Notes: generated by a model from the letters alone, not told the origin. A DNA stretch of 64,000 bases from Pseudomonas sp. Gutcm_11s (GCF_028649395.1 NZ_JAQSUW010000017.1:1-64000); one strand, 5' to 3'. Counted from the first letter of the stretch, positions 43,248-52,738 are shown. Numbers and translations: made by a program.

Positions 43248-44015
43248 TCAGGAAGCTGCGGCGAGGATCAGCTGGACCCCACGCGCGCGTATCTGTTCGG
43301 CCACCTGGCTATCCAGGCGGTCGTCGGTGATCAGGGTATGGAGGCTGCTCCAGGGCAGCTCCAGGTTGGGAATGCGCCGGCCGACCTTGTCGCTCTCGAC
43401 CATGACGATGACCTCGCGGGCCACCTCGGCCATGACCCGCGATAGGCCCAGCAGCTCGTTGAAGGTGGTAGTGCCACGCTCCAGGTCGATGCCATCGGCG
43501 CCGATGAACAGCTGGTCGAAGTCGTAGGAGCGCAGGACCTGCTCGGCGACCTGGCCCTGGAAGGACTCCGAGTGCGGGTCCCAGGTGCCGCCGGTCATCA
43601 GCAGCACCGGTTCGTGCTCGATGTCGCGCAGGGCGTTGGCCACGTTCAGCGAGTTGGTCATCACCACCAGGCCGGGCTTGTGGCCGAGCTGGCGGATCAT
43701 CGCCGCGGTAGTGCTGCCGCTGTCGATGATGATGCGCGCGTGCTCGCGGATCAGGCCGACCGCCGCACGGGCGATGGCCTGCTTGCGCCGGGAGACGGGC
43801 TGCGCCGGTTCGCCGATCAGCTCCTGCGGCATGGGCACGGCACCGCCGTAGCGGCGCAGCAGCAGACCGTTCTTCTCCAGCTCGGCCAGATCCTTTCGAA
43901 TCGTAACTTCGGAGGTGGCGAAATGCTGCGCCAGGGCATCCACGACCACCTCGCCCTGCTCGTTGAGCAAGGCAAGAATCGCGTGGCGGCGCTGGGGAGT
44001 GTTGCGCTTCGACAT
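43248..44015 (-). CDS. glmR: DeoR-family regulator upstream of glmS (GlmR-like)
   Basis: A 255-aa DeoR-family repressor: N-terminal HTH (RRHAILALLNEQGEVVVDAL, then AQHFATSEVTIRKDLAELEK), the DeoR signature ending LLLRRYGGAV, and the C-terminal DeoR_C sugar-phosphate sensor domain (IIIDSGSTTAAMIRQLG). It lies immediately upstream of glmS in one operon, as PA5550 does, where the regulator is named GlmR and controls amino-sugar supply. The 5' region carries TTTCGATTCGAAA at 44018, a possible operator. Confidence 0.92.
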   Translation of the reverse strand: MSKRNTPQRRHAILALLNEQGEVVVDALAQHFATSEVTIRKDLAELEKNGLLLRRYGGAVPMPQELIGEPAQPVSRRKQAIARAAVGLIREHARIIIDSGSTTAAMIRQLGHKPGLVVMTNSLNVANALRDIEHEPVLLMTGGTWDPHSESFQGQVAEQVLRSYDFDQLFIGADGIDLERGTTTFNELLGLSRVMAEVAREVIVMVESDKVGRRIPNLELPWSSLHTLITDDRLDSQVAEQIRARGVQLILAAAS

Positions 44016-44084
44016 TTAAGTTTCGATTCGAAAGATAAGTGCGCGAATCAAAACCTAATGAAAGCTAGCGGTCAAGCGCTGGAT

Positions 44085-44112
44085 GGAAAAAAGGCGGCCT
44101 TGGCCGCCTTTT
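44085..44112 (-). terminator. Rho-independent terminator after glmU
   Basis: AAGGCGGCC (44091-44099) and GGCCGCCTT (44102-44110) form a perfect stem; on the minus strand a run of six T follows (44085-44090 as A on the plus strand). Confidence 0.85.
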
Positions 44113-44128
44113 ATTCAATCGCTTCGGA

Positions 44129-45493
44129 CTACTTGGGAGTCTTCTGCGGACGCTTCCAGCCTTCGATGTTGCGCTGCTTGGCACGCCCAACAGCCAGGGC
44201 GGCGGCCGGCACATCCTGGGTCACGGTGGAGCCGGCACCGGTGGTGGCGCCATCGCCCAGAGTAACCGGGGCGACGATGGAACTGTTGGAGCCGATGAAC
44301 ACGTCCTCGCCCATCACCGTCTTGTGCTTGTTGGCGCCGTCGTAATTGCAGGTGATGGTGCCGGCACCGATGTTGGTGCGTGCGCCGATCTCGGCATCGC
44401 CCAGGTAGCTCAGATGGCCGGCCTTGGCGCCCTCGCCCAGCACCGCATTCTTCAGCTCGACGAAGTTGCCGACATGGGCCTTAGCACCCAGCTTGGCCCC
44501 AGGACGCAGGCGGGCGAACGGGCCGCAGTCGGCGCCCTCGCCTACTTCGGCACCTTCCAGGTGGCTGTTGGCTTTGACGATGGAGCCACGGCGCAGGATG
44601 GAATCCTTGATCACGCAGTTCGGGCCGATCTGCACATCGTCCTCGATCACCACGCGGCCTTCGAGAATCACGTTGATGTCGATGGTCACGTCGCGGCCCA
44701 CGGTCACTTCGCCACGCACGTCGAAACGGTGTGGGTCGAACAGGGTCACGCCCTGGGCCATCAGCTGGCGAGCCATGCGCTGCTGGTAGTGGCATTCGAG
44801 CTGCGACAGCTGGATGCGGTCGTTGGCGCCGAGCACTTCCATTTCGTCCTGGGCGGTTTCGGTGGCCACCACCAGGCCGTCGGCCACCGCCATTGCGATG
44901 ACGTCGGTGAGGTAGTACTCGCCCTGGGCATTGCTGTTGGACAGGCGACCCAGCCAATCGCCCAGGCGCTTGCCCGGTACGGCGAGGATGCCGGTGTTGC
45001 CTTCGCGGATGGCGCGCTGCGTCTCGCTGGCATCCTTGTGCTCGACGATCGCCTGCACCACACCGTTGGCGTCGCGGACGATGCGGCCATAGCCGGTGGG
45101 GTCGGCCAGGTTGACGGTCAGCAGTCCCAGCTGGAATTCGTTGGCCTGCTCGAGCAGACGGGTCAGGGTCTCCACCTGGGTCAGCGGCACGTCGCCGTAG
45201 AGGATCAGTACCTTCTCCGCTTCCAGCGCTGGCAGCGCCTGGGCCACGGCATGGCCGGTACCCAGCTGCTCGGCCTGCAGCACGAAGTTGATATCGTCGG
45301 CCGCCAGGCGCTCGCGGACCAGCTCGGCACCGTGGCCGATCACCACGTGGATCTTGCGCGGCGACAGCTTGCGGGCGGTGTCGATGACGTGGCCGAGCAT
45401 AGGCTTGCCGGCAACCGGATGCAGGACCTTGGGCAGGGCCGAGCGCATGCGGGTGCCCTGGCCGGCGGCGAGGATGACGATATCGAGGGACAT
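44129..45493 (-). CDS. glmU: Bifunctional GlcNAc-1-P uridyltransferase/GlcN-1-P acetyltransferase GlmU
   Basis: GlmU acetylates glucosamine-1-phosphate and then transfers UMP to make UDP-GlcNAc. The 454-aa product has the pyrophosphorylase domain (1-225, signature ILAAGQGTRMRSALPKVLH) and a left-handed beta-helix acetyltransferase domain (about 250-454, hexapeptide repeats such as IGPNCVIKDSIL and IGARTNIGAGTITCNYDG). The frame reaches 45514, but ATG 45493 (MSLDIVILAAG) is the family start. It supplies the same pathway as glmS nearby and has its own terminator. Confidence 0.97.
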   Translation of the reverse strand: MSLDIVILAAGQGTRMRSALPKVLHPVAGKPMLGHVIDTARKLSPRKIHVVIGHGAELVRERLAADDINFVLQAEQLGTGHAVAQALPALEAEKVLILYGDVPLTQVETLTRLLEQANEFQLGLLTVNLADPTGYGRIVRDANGVVQAIVEHKDASETQRAIREGNTGILAVPGKRLGDWLGRLSNSNAQGEYYLTDVIAMAVADGLVVATETAQDEMEVLGANDRIQLSQLECHYQQRMARQLMAQGVTLFDPHRFDVRGEVTVGRDVTIDINVILEGRVVIEDDVQIGPNCVIKDSILRRGSIVKANSHLEGAEVGEGADCGPFARLRPGAKLGAKAHVGNFVELKNAVLGEGAKAGHLSYLGDAEIGARTNIGAGTITCNYDGANKHKTVMGEDVFIGSNSSIVAPVTLGDGATTGAGSTVTQDVPAAALAVGRAKQRNIEGWKRPQKTPK

Positions 45494-45551
45494 GACGGAA
45501 TCCTGAGCGGGCACAGGCGGAACACCACCTGTGGATAAAAACGGCAGAAAA

Positions 45552-45580
45552 GAAAAAGGGTAGCCAAGGCTACCCTTTTA
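45552..45580 (-). terminator. Rho-independent terminator of the atp operon
   Basis: AAAAGGGTAGCC (45554-45565) and GGCTACCCTTTT (45568-45579) form a 12-bp stem; on the minus strand it is followed by T residues. Confidence 0.9.
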
Positions 45581-45610
45581 CTCGCTAACGCTGAAGCCGG
45601 AGTACGAGAC

Positions 45611-46030
45611 TCAGTACTTCTTGCGCAGCTGCTGGACGGTACGCAGCTGGGCTGCGACTTCGGCCAGGTGAGCGGCGGCGGAACCGTAATCGAATTCCGA
45701 GCCCTTCTCGTTGAGTGCCTTCTCGGCGGCCTTGAGGGCCTCCTGGGCAGCAGCTTCGTCGATGTCGCCAGCGCGGGTCACGGTGTCGGCCAGGACCTTC
45801 ACCATGTTCGGCTGAACTTCGAGGAAACCACCCGAGATGTAGAACACCTCATGCTCGCCACCCTGCTTGACCAGGCGGATTGGGCCCGGCTTCAGGTCGG
45901 TGATCAGCGGGGCGTGGCCCGGAGCGATACCGAGATCGCCCAGGTTGCCGTGCGCGATCACCATCTCGACCAGACCGGAGAAGATCTCCGCTTCGGCACT
46001 GACGATGTCGCAATGGACAGTAATGGCCAT
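45611..46030 (-). CDS. atpC: ATP synthase F1 epsilon subunit
   Basis: Epsilon is part of the central stalk and restrains ATP hydrolysis. The 139-aa product has the N-terminal beta-sandwich (TVHCDIVSAEAEIFSGLVEM, LGIAPGHAPLITDL) and the C-terminal helical hairpin (about 90-139). Last gene of the atp operon. Confidence 0.97.
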   Translation of the reverse strand: MAITVHCDIVSAEAEIFSGLVEMVIAHGNLGDLGIAPGHAPLITDLKPGPIRLVKQGGEHEVFYISGGFLEVQPNMVKVLADTVTRAGDIDEAAAQEALKAAEKALNEKGSEFDYGSAAAHLAEVAAQLRTVQQLRKKY

Positions 46031-46071
46031 ACGCTTGCCTCACGAGCGCCCGTTGCCGGGCGCACAGGGGA

Positions 46072-47448
46072 TTACAGTTTCTTGGCTTTCTCGATGGCTT
46101 CGTCGATGCTGCCAACCATGTAGAACGCCTGCTCCGGCAGGTGATCGTAGTCACCTTTCAGGATGCCGCTGAAACCAGCGATGGTGTCCTTCAGGGAAAC
46201 GTACTTGCCTGGCGAACCGGTGAAGACTTCGGCCACGAAGAACGGCTGGGACAGGAAGCGCTGAATCTTACGAGCACGGGATACCAGCTGCTTGTCGCCT
46301 TCAGACAGTTCGTCCATACCGAGGATCGCGATGATGTCCTTCAGCTCCTTGTAGCGCTGCAGAACGTACTGCACGCCACGCGCGGTCTCGTAGTGGTCAA
46401 CACCTACAACCAGCGGATCGAGCTGGCGGGAGGTGGAGTCCAGCGGGTCCACGGCCGGGTAGATACCCAGGGAGGCGATGTCACGCGACAGTACGACGGT
46501 GGCGTCCAAGTGGGCGAAGGTGGTCGCCGGGCTCGGGTCGGTCAGGTCGTCCGCAGGTACGTATACGGCCTGTACCGAGGTGATCGAGCCGTTCTTGGTA
46601 GAGGTAATACGCTCCTGCAGAACGCCCATCTCTTCGGCCAGAGTCGGCTGGTAACCTACTGCGGAAGGCATACGGCCCAGCAGTGCGGATACTTCGGTAC
46701 CGGCGAGGGTGTAACGGTAGATGTTGTCGACGAACAGCAGAACGTCACGACCTTCGTCACGGAACTTCTCGGCCATGGTCAGGCCGGTCAGTGCCACGCG
46801 CAGACGGTTGCCTGGCGGCTCGTTCATCTGGCCATAGACCAGGGCCACTTTGTCGAGAACGTTGGAGTCCTTCATCTCGTGGTAGAAGTCGTTACCCTCA
46901 CGAGTACGCTCACCCACACCAGCGAACACGGAGTAACCGCTGTGTTCCATGGCGATGTTACGGATCAGTTCCATCATGTTCACGGTCTTGCCGACGCCGG
47001 CACCACCGAACAGACCGACCTTACCGCCCTTGGCGAACGGGCAGACCAGGTCGATTACCTTGATACCGGTTTCCAGCAGCTCGTTGCCGCCAGCTTGCTC
47101 GGCGTACGACGGAGCAGCGCGGTGGATTTCCCACTGCTCTTCTTCGCCGATCGGGCCAGCTTCGTCGATCGGGTTGCCCAGCACGTCCATGATCCGGCCC
47201 AGGGTCGCTTTACCGACCGGTACGGAGATGGCCTTGCCAGTGCGGGTGACGTCCAGGCCACGCTTCAGACCTTCGGTCGAGCCCATGGCGATGGAACGAA
47301 CCACGCCGTCGCCCAGCTGCTGCTGAACTTCGAGGGTGGTTTCGGCGCCGACTACTTTCAGCGCTTCATAAACACTCGGCACCTGATCACGCGGGAATTC
47401 CACGTCGATAACGGCGCCGATGATTTGAACGATACGTCCGCTACTCAT
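46072..47448 (-). CDS. atpD: ATP synthase F1 beta subunit
   Basis: The catalytic subunit of F1. The 458-aa product has Walker A GLFGGAGVGKTVNM, the catalytic glutamate in AGVGERTREGNDF, the DELSEGDK segment that meets gamma, and the F1 signature PAVDPLDSTS. It lies between atpG and atpC. Confidence 0.98.
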   Translation of the reverse strand: MSSGRIVQIIGAVIDVEFPRDQVPSVYEALKVVGAETTLEVQQQLGDGVVRSIAMGSTEGLKRGLDVTRTGKAISVPVGKATLGRIMDVLGNPIDEAGPIGEEEQWEIHRAAPSYAEQAGGNELLETGIKVIDLVCPFAKGGKVGLFGGAGVGKTVNMMELIRNIAMEHSGYSVFAGVGERTREGNDFYHEMKDSNVLDKVALVYGQMNEPPGNRLRVALTGLTMAEKFRDEGRDVLLFVDNIYRYTLAGTEVSALLGRMPSAVGYQPTLAEEMGVLQERITSTKNGSITSVQAVYVPADDLTDPSPATTFAHLDATVVLSRDIASLGIYPAVDPLDSTSRQLDPLVVGVDHYETARGVQYVLQRYKELKDIIAILGMDELSEGDKQLVSRARKIQRFLSQPFFVAEVFTGSPGKYVSLKDTIAGFSGILKGDYDHLPEQAFYMVGSIDEAIEKAKKL

Positions 47449-47478
47449 CTTTGGTTCCTCTGAATATTTGAACCGTTC

Positions 47479-48339
47479 TTAAACCGCGGCAGCGCCGCCG
47501 ACGATTTCCGAAATTTCCTGGGTGATCGCTGCCTGACGAGCCTTGTTGTAAATCAGCTGCAGATCTTTGATCAGATCGCCAGCGTTGTCGGTGGCGTTCT
47601 TCATCGCGATCATCCGCGCCGCTTGTTCAGCAGCGTTGTTCTCTACTACCGACTGGTACACCTGCGACTCCACATAACGCACCATCAGGCCGTCGAGCAG
47701 CTGTTTGGCGTCAGGTTCGTACAGGTAGTCCCAGTGGTGCTTGAGACCTTCATCCGGAGTCGCCACCAGGGGAACGAGCTGCTCCACTGTCGGCTTTTGC
47801 GTCATGGTATTGACGAACTTGTTCGAGACCACGGACAGACGATCGATGCGACCTTCGAGGTAAGCATCGAGCATGACCTTGACGGAACCGATCAGATCGT
47901 TGATCGACGGTTCTTCGCCCAGGTGGCTGATCGCAGCAACAACATTGCCACCAAAGTTGCGGAAGAACGCCGCACCCTTGCTGCCAATCACGCAGAGATC
48001 AACCTCTACGCCTTGCTCGCGATTGCTCGCCATGTCCTTGACCAGAGCCTTGAACAGGTTGGTATTCAGACCACCGCACAGACCACGGTCCGAACTCACC
48101 ACCACGTAACCGACGCGCTTGACTTCACGCTCGATCATGAACGGGTGACGATATTCCGGGTTGGCGTTGGCCAGATGACCAATCACCTGGCGGATACGCT
48201 CCGCGTAGGGACGACTAGCAGCCATGCGCTGTTGAGCTCTGCGCATCTTGCTGGTCGCCACCTTTTCCATGGCGCTGGTGATCTTCTGCGTGCTTTTGAT
48301 GCTCGCAATCTTGCTGCGAATCTCTTTTGCGCCTGCCAT
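47479..48339 (-). CDS. atpG: ATP synthase F1 gamma subunit
   Basis: The central rotor shaft. The 286-aa product begins with the conserved MAGAKEIRSKIASIKSTQKI and ends with the C-terminal coiled coil (MIAMKNATDNAGDLIKDLQL, then IYNKARQAAITQEISEIVGG). Thirty bases separate it from atpD. Confidence 0.98.
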   Translation of the reverse strand: MAGAKEIRSKIASIKSTQKITSAMEKVATSKMRRAQQRMAASRPYAERIRQVIGHLANANPEYRHPFMIEREVKRVGYVVVSSDRGLCGGLNTNLFKALVKDMASNREQGVEVDLCVIGSKGAAFFRNFGGNVVAAISHLGEEPSINDLIGSVKVMLDAYLEGRIDRLSVVSNKFVNTMTQKPTVEQLVPLVATPDEGLKHHWDYLYEPDAKQLLDGLMVRYVESQVYQSVVENNAAEQAARMIAMKNATDNAGDLIKDLQLIYNKARQAAITQEISEIVGGAAAV

Positions 48340-48389
48340 GTAACACCTATCAGGTTAGCAAGCGGGGGCCTCGCGACCCCCACTGCGGC

Positions 48390-49934
48390 TTACCAGGTTT
48401 GGGTGGCCTTGAACTTCTCGATACCGGCTTTCAGCTGGCCATCGATGTCGTCATTGAAGTCGCCCTTCTCGTTGATCTTCGCCATCAGAGCGGCGTTCTC
48501 ACGGTTGAAGAAGGCGATCAGGGCCTGCTCGAAGCTGATGATCTTGGCGACTTCGACGTCGGCCAGGAAACCACGCTCGGCGGCGTACAGGCTCACCGAC
48601 ATGTCGGCGATCGACATCGGCGCGTACTGCTTCTGCTTCATCAGCTCGGTAACGCGCTGACCGTGATCCAGCTGCTTGCGGGTAGCCTCGTCCAGGTCAG
48701 AAGCGAACTGGGCGAAGGCCGCCAGTTCACGGTACTGAGCCAGAGCGGTACGGATACCACCGGACAGCTTCTTGATGATCTTGGTCTGAGCGGCACCACC
48801 CACGCGGGAAACCGAGATACCGGCGTTGACGGCCGGACGGATACCCGAGTTGAACATGGCCGATTCCAGGAAGATCTGACCGTCGGTGATCGAGATCACG
48901 TTGGTCGGAACGAACGCGGAAACGTCACCAGCCTGGGTTTCGATGATCGGCAGAGCGGTCAGGGAACCGGTCTTGCCAGTCACGGCGCCATTGGTGAACT
49001 TCTCGACGTACTCTTCGGAAACGCGGGAAGCGCGCTCCAGCAGACGGCTGTGGAGATAGAACACGTCGCCCGGGTAGGCTTCGCGGCCCGGCGGACGGCG
49101 CAGCAGCAGGGAGATCTGGCGGTAGGCAACGGCCTGCTTGGACAGGTCGTCGTACACGATCAGGGCGTCTTCACCGCGGTCGCGGAAGTATTCGCCCATG
49201 GTGCAACCGGCGTACGGAGCGAGGAACTGCAGGGCAGCCGACTCGGACGCGGACGCGGCGACAACGATGGTGTTGGCCAGGGCGCCAGCTTCTTCCAGCT
49301 TGCGAACCACGTTGGCGATGGTCGATTGCTTCTGACCGATGGCTACGTAGACGCAGCGGATGCCGCTGTTCTTCTGGTTGATGATGGCGTCGACGGCCAG
49401 AGCGGTCTTACCGATCTGACGGTCACCGATGATCAGCTCGCGCTGGCCACGGCCTACCGGGATCATGGCATCGACCGACTTGTAACCGGTTTGCACCGGC
49501 TGGTCGACCGACTTACGCCAGATCACGCCCGGAGCGACTTTCTCAACGGCGTCGGTGGCTTGAGCATTGATCGGGCCTTTGCCATCGATCGGGTTGCCCA
49601 GTGCGTCGACTACGCGGCCCAGCAGTTCCGGACCAACCGGTACTTCCAGGATGCGGCCGGTGCACTTGGCGCTCATGCCTTCGGCGAGGCTGGTGTATGC
49701 ACCCAGCACTACGGCGCCGACGGAGTCTTGCTCCAGGTTCAGCGCCATACCGTAGACGCCGCCCGGGAACTCGATCATTTCGCCGTACATAACGTCGGCC
49801 AGACCGTAGATACGCACGATACCGTCGGAAACGGATACCACGGTACCTTCGTTGCGGGCTTGGGAAGAGACGTCGAGTTTCTCGATACGTCCCTTGATGA
49901 TTTCACTAATTTCGGAAGGATTGAGTTGCTGCAT
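48390..49934 (-). CDS. atpA: ATP synthase F1 alpha subunit
   Basis: The regulatory nucleotide-binding subunit of F1. The 514-aa product has the N-terminal MQQLNPSEISEIIKGRIEKL, Walker A IGDRQIGKTALA, and the conserved arginine-bearing SVSRVGGAAQ in the alpha/beta signature region. It is located between atpH and atpG. Confidence 0.98.
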   Translation of the reverse strand: MQQLNPSEISEIIKGRIEKLDVSSQARNEGTVVSVSDGIVRIYGLADVMYGEMIEFPGGVYGMALNLEQDSVGAVVLGAYTSLAEGMSAKCTGRILEVPVGPELLGRVVDALGNPIDGKGPINAQATDAVEKVAPGVIWRKSVDQPVQTGYKSVDAMIPVGRGQRELIIGDRQIGKTALAVDAIINQKNSGIRCVYVAIGQKQSTIANVVRKLEEAGALANTIVVAASASESAALQFLAPYAGCTMGEYFRDRGEDALIVYDDLSKQAVAYRQISLLLRRPPGREAYPGDVFYLHSRLLERASRVSEEYVEKFTNGAVTGKTGSLTALPIIETQAGDVSAFVPTNVISITDGQIFLESAMFNSGIRPAVNAGISVSRVGGAAQTKIIKKLSGGIRTALAQYRELAAFAQFASDLDEATRKQLDHGQRVTELMKQKQYAPMSIADMSVSLYAAERGFLADVEVAKIISFEQALIAFFNRENAALMAKINEKGDFNDDIDGQLKAGIEKFKATQTW

Positions 49935-49955
49935 TGCTCTGCTGCCCCTTCAAAC

Positions 49956-50492
49956 TCAAGATTTCAACGCTTCGGCCAGCTTCGCGATTTTGCCGCGAAC
50001 CGAGCCATCGATAACCAGGTCGCCCGCGCGGATAACCACACCACCCAGTAGGGCAGCGTCTTCCGTCACGTGCAGACGCACTTCTCGGCTGAGCCGTGCG
50101 TTGAGAACCTTGGCGAGTTTGTCTTGCTGTTCTGTGCTCAATGCGAAGGCACTGGTCACTTCCACGTCTACCGACTTTTCCTGCTCGGCCTTGTACAGCT
50201 CGAACTGGGCGGCGATTTCCGGCAACAGGTCGAGACGACCGTTTTCGGAAACGATGGAAATGAAGTTACGTGCCTGGGCGTCGAACTTGTCACCACACAC
50301 TTCGTTAAAAGCGGTGGCCTTTTCTGCGCTCGTCAAACGCGGGGCCTTGAGCACGCGCTGCATGGTGTCGTCTTGCGACACCGCTGCAGCGAGGCCCAGC
50401 ATTGCCGACCAAGCGGCCAGCTGCTGGTTGCCTTGTGCGTACTCGAAGGCAGCCTTAGCGTAAGGACGGGCCAGCGTGGTCAGTTCTGCCAT
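49956..50492 (-). CDS. atpH: ATP synthase F1 delta subunit
   Basis: Delta joins the F1 head to the peripheral stalk. The 178-aa product starts MAELTTLARPYAKAAFEYAQ and carries the C-terminal signature GGVVIRAGDLVIDGSVRGKI. The gap to atpF is 12 bases. Confidence 0.97.
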   Translation of the reverse strand: MAELTTLARPYAKAAFEYAQGNQQLAAWSAMLGLAAAVSQDDTMQRVLKAPRLTSAEKATAFNEVCGDKFDAQARNFISIVSENGRLDLLPEIAAQFELYKAEQEKSVDVEVTSAFALSTEQQDKLAKVLNARLSREVRLHVTEDAALLGGVVIRAGDLVIDGSVRGKIAKLAEALKS

Positions 50493-50504
50493 GATCGCCC
50501 TCGC

Positions 50505-50975
50505 TTAGATTTCGGCGGCCAGTTTGTTAACCAGCTCCGCGTGCGCGTTCTGATCGATGGTGGCACCCAGGATCTTCTCAGCACCGCCAACGGCCAGGGC
50601 ACCCACTTGGGCACGCAGGGCGTCTTTGACGCTGTTCAGTTCCTGTTCGATCTCGGCCTGAGCCTGAGCCTTCACGCGGTCAGCTTCGACACGAGCCTGA
50701 TCACGGGCTTCGTCGACGATCTGAGTGCCGCGCTTCTTGGCTTGCTCGATGATTTCAGCAGCCTGGGTTTTGGCTTCGCGCAGTTGCTGAGCCACTTTCT
50801 CGTGGGCCAGTTCCAGATCGCGAGCCGCACGGTTGGCGGCGTCCAGACCATCGGCGATCTTCTTTTGGCGTTCGCGCAGAGCCGTGATGACCGGAGGCCA
50901 TACGAACTTCATGCAGAACAGCACGAAAATGAAGAACGCAACGGCCTGGCCAATCAGGGTTGCATTAATGTTCAC
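50505..50975 (-). CDS. atpF: ATP synthase Fo b subunit
   Basis: The peripheral stalk. The 156-aa product has an N-terminal membrane helix (residues 1-27, INATLIGQAVAFFIFVLFCM) with the conserved KFVWPP, followed by a long charged coiled coil. It lies 50 bases after atpE. Confidence 0.97.
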   Translation of the reverse strand: MNINATLIGQAVAFFIFVLFCMKFVWPPVITALRERQKKIADGLDAANRAARDLELAHEKVAQQLREAKTQAAEIIEQAKKRGTQIVDEARDQARVEADRVKAQAQAEIEQELNSVKDALRAQVGALAVGGAEKILGATIDQNAHAELVNKLAAEI

Positions 50976-51025
50976 GCCAGTACCTCGCTCGTTCTTTGTC
51001 AGTCAGATTCTCGGAGAACCGAGAA

Positions 51026-51283
51026 TTACTGGGCTACTTGGGCCAGGAACGGGTTAGCGAAGGTGAAGAACAGGGCGATACCAACACCGATCATGGTCAC
51101 GGCGTCCAGCAGACCGGCGACGATGAACATTTTGACCTGCAGCATCGGAACCATTTCCGGCTGACGAGCAGCGCCTTCCAGGAATTTGCCGCCCAGCAGG
51201 CCGAAGCCAATGGCGGTACCCAGAGCGCCCAGACCGATCAGCAGGGCAACAGCAATCGCGGTGAGACCAACTACAGTTTCCAT
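51026..51283 (-). CDS. atpE: ATP synthase Fo c subunit
   Basis: The proton-carrying ring subunit. The 85-aa product is two membrane helices joined by the polar loop GAARQPE; the proton-binding acid is D60 in AGLLDAVTMIG. A very strong Shine-Dalgarno (GGGAGGAAAA) precedes the ATG, suiting the high copy number needed. A UUCG-capped hairpin lies between atpB and this gene. Confidence 0.98.
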   Translation of the reverse strand: METVVGLTAIAVALLIGLGALGTAIGFGLLGGKFLEGAARQPEMVPMLQVKMFIVAGLLDAVTMIGVGIALFFTFANPFLAQVAQ

Positions 51284-51355
51284 TTTTCCTCCCGACTTTT
51301 ACGTCGTATTTGTTTAAAGGGTTAAGTGAAGCGGTAAAGCGGTTTTGGTTACCTA

Positions 51356-51373
51356 AAGAGGCCGAAGCCTCTT
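51356..51373 (-). repeat. UUCG-capped hairpin between atpB and atpE
   Basis: On the minus strand AAGAGGC-TTCG-GCCTCTT folds into a 7-bp stem with a stable UUCG tetraloop, touching the atpB stop codon. It is followed by only a short T-run. It may stop 3' decay or part of the transcripts and so help set atpB:atpE ratios. Confidence 0.65.
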
Positions 51374-52241
51374 AGTGGTTGTCTTCGTGTGCCATCGACA
51401 GGTAGACGATGGTCAGCATCATGAAGATGAACGCCTGCAGGGTGATGATCAGGATGTGGAACACAGCCCACGCCCAGTTCAGCGCAACACCCAGGGTGCT
51501 GAGCAGGAACAGACCACTGCCAAACATCACGGCAATCAGGATGAAGATCAGTTCGCCGGCATACATGTTGCCGAACAGACGCAGAGCCAGAGAAATCGGC
51601 TTGGCGATCAGGGTGACGAACTCGAGCAGGAAGTTCACCGGGATCAGCAGGATTTGCACAACGATGTTGCTGCTGCTGAACGGGTGCAGGGTCAGTTCGC
51701 CGAGGAAGCCGCCGATACCCTTGACCTTGATGCTGTAGAAGATGATCAGCGCGAACACCGACAGGGCCATGCCCAGGGTGGCGTTCGGGTCGGTGGTCGG
51801 CACGACGCGGAAGAACAGATGCTCGTTGCCGGTGATCTTGGCAGCCAGGACCGGCAGGAAGTCGACCGGCACCAGGTCCATCAGGTTCATCAGGAAGATC
51901 CAGACGAAGATGGTCAGGGCCAGCGGAGCGATCAGGGCGTTACGGCCGTGGAAGGTGTCCTTCACGCTGCCGTCGACGAACTCGATCAGTACTTCGACGA
52001 AGTTCTGCAGACCACCCGGTTGACCGCTGGTGGCGCGCTTGGCGGCCATGCGGAACAGCAGGATGAACACCAGGCCGAGAACTACCGACCAGCCCAGGGT
52101 GTCTACGTGGAAGGCCCAGAAGCCCATTTCCTTTGCTTCTTGCGCGGTGTGGGCGAAGCCCCAGTCACCATTCGGCAGTTGCCCGAAAGTCAGGTTCTGC
52201 AGGTGGTGCTGGATATAGCCCGAAGCGGTTTGTTCTGCCAT
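51372..52241 (-). CDS. atpB: ATP synthase Fo a subunit
   Basis: The static proton channel. The 289-aa product has five or six membrane helices and the essential arginine in the fourth conserved block, ISLALRLFGNMYAGELI. The N terminus starts MAEQTASGYIQHHLQNLTFG. Confidence 0.97.
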   Translation of the reverse strand: MAEQTASGYIQHHLQNLTFGQLPNGDWGFAHTAQEAKEMGFWAFHVDTLGWSVVLGLVFILLFRMAAKRATSGQPGGLQNFVEVLIEFVDGSVKDTFHGRNALIAPLALTIFVWIFLMNLMDLVPVDFLPVLAAKITGNEHLFFRVVPTTDPNATLGMALSVFALIIFYSIKVKGIGGFLGELTLHPFSSSNIVVQILLIPVNFLLEFVTLIAKPISLALRLFGNMYAGELIFILIAVMFGSGLFLLSTLGVALNWAWAVFHILIITLQAFIFMMLTIVYLSMAHEDNH

Positions 52242-52257
52242 GTTTGCCTCAAACGCT

Positions 52258-52665
52258 CTAAGGTCTCGAAAGTCTTGTTCTCATCAGCAGCGGAGAAAAC
52301 CAGCCAACGCTGAGCGCCAGCACGAAGACACCGAACAGGGCCGGTGCCGCCAGTGGTTTCACCACCACGAACGTCAGTGCAAACAGCACTGCCGTCAGAA
52401 TCAGCTTGCCCGCCTCGCCGGCGTAGAACGACCGGACGATGCTCTGGGCCGCCCGAGCCCCGCTGAAGCGGAAAGCCTTGTGGGCGAAGTACAGGTTGGG
52501 GAGCCAGGCAATAAGCCCCCCGCAGAGTCCCGAGTAGCCGGTCACTGTGCCGCGCCAGCCATACAGGGTAGCGGCAGCCAGCAGGATCACGACCAGTTGG
52601 GCCAGGAGCACCGGAAAGACCGGTAGACGATGGAAGGGCAGGCGGTTCTGCGTGCGGGCGTCCAT
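52258..52665 (-). CDS. atpI: ATP synthase accessory protein AtpI
   Basis: A 135-aa four-helix membrane protein, first gene of the operon, thought to help c-ring assembly or magnesium supply. Residues LAQLVVILLAAATLYGWRGT and GLCGGLIAWLPNLYFAHKAF are typical. The leader holds a sigma-70 promoter and a wide inverted repeat. Confidence 0.92.
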   Translation of the reverse strand: MDARTQNRLPFHRLPVFPVLLAQLVVILLAAATLYGWRGTVTGYSGLCGGLIAWLPNLYFAHKAFRFSGARAAQSIVRSFYAGEAGKLILTAVLFALTFVVVKPLAAPALFGVFVLALSVGWFSPLLMRTRLSRP

Positions 52666-52683
52666 CTCTCGCTGTTCCTCTGG

Positions 52684-52725
52684 GTCGGCACGTTAAATCA
52701 ACAACTTGGCATACTTTGTGCCGAC
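52684..52725 (-). repeat. Inverted repeat in the atpI leader
   Basis: GTCGGCAC (52684-52691) and GTGCCGAC (52718-52725) are exact reverse complements 26 bases apart, in the expected 5' untranslated leader of the atp mRNA. It may be a structured leader or a protein site. Confidence 0.45.
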
Positions 52726-52738
52726 AAAATGCGCGCAG

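Noticed and set aside
45338..45358. parS-like sequence around CCACGTGG in glmU
   Set aside because: Only the central 8 bases match; the flanks differ from TGTTCCACGTGGAACA at too many positions. No convincing parS was found in the window.
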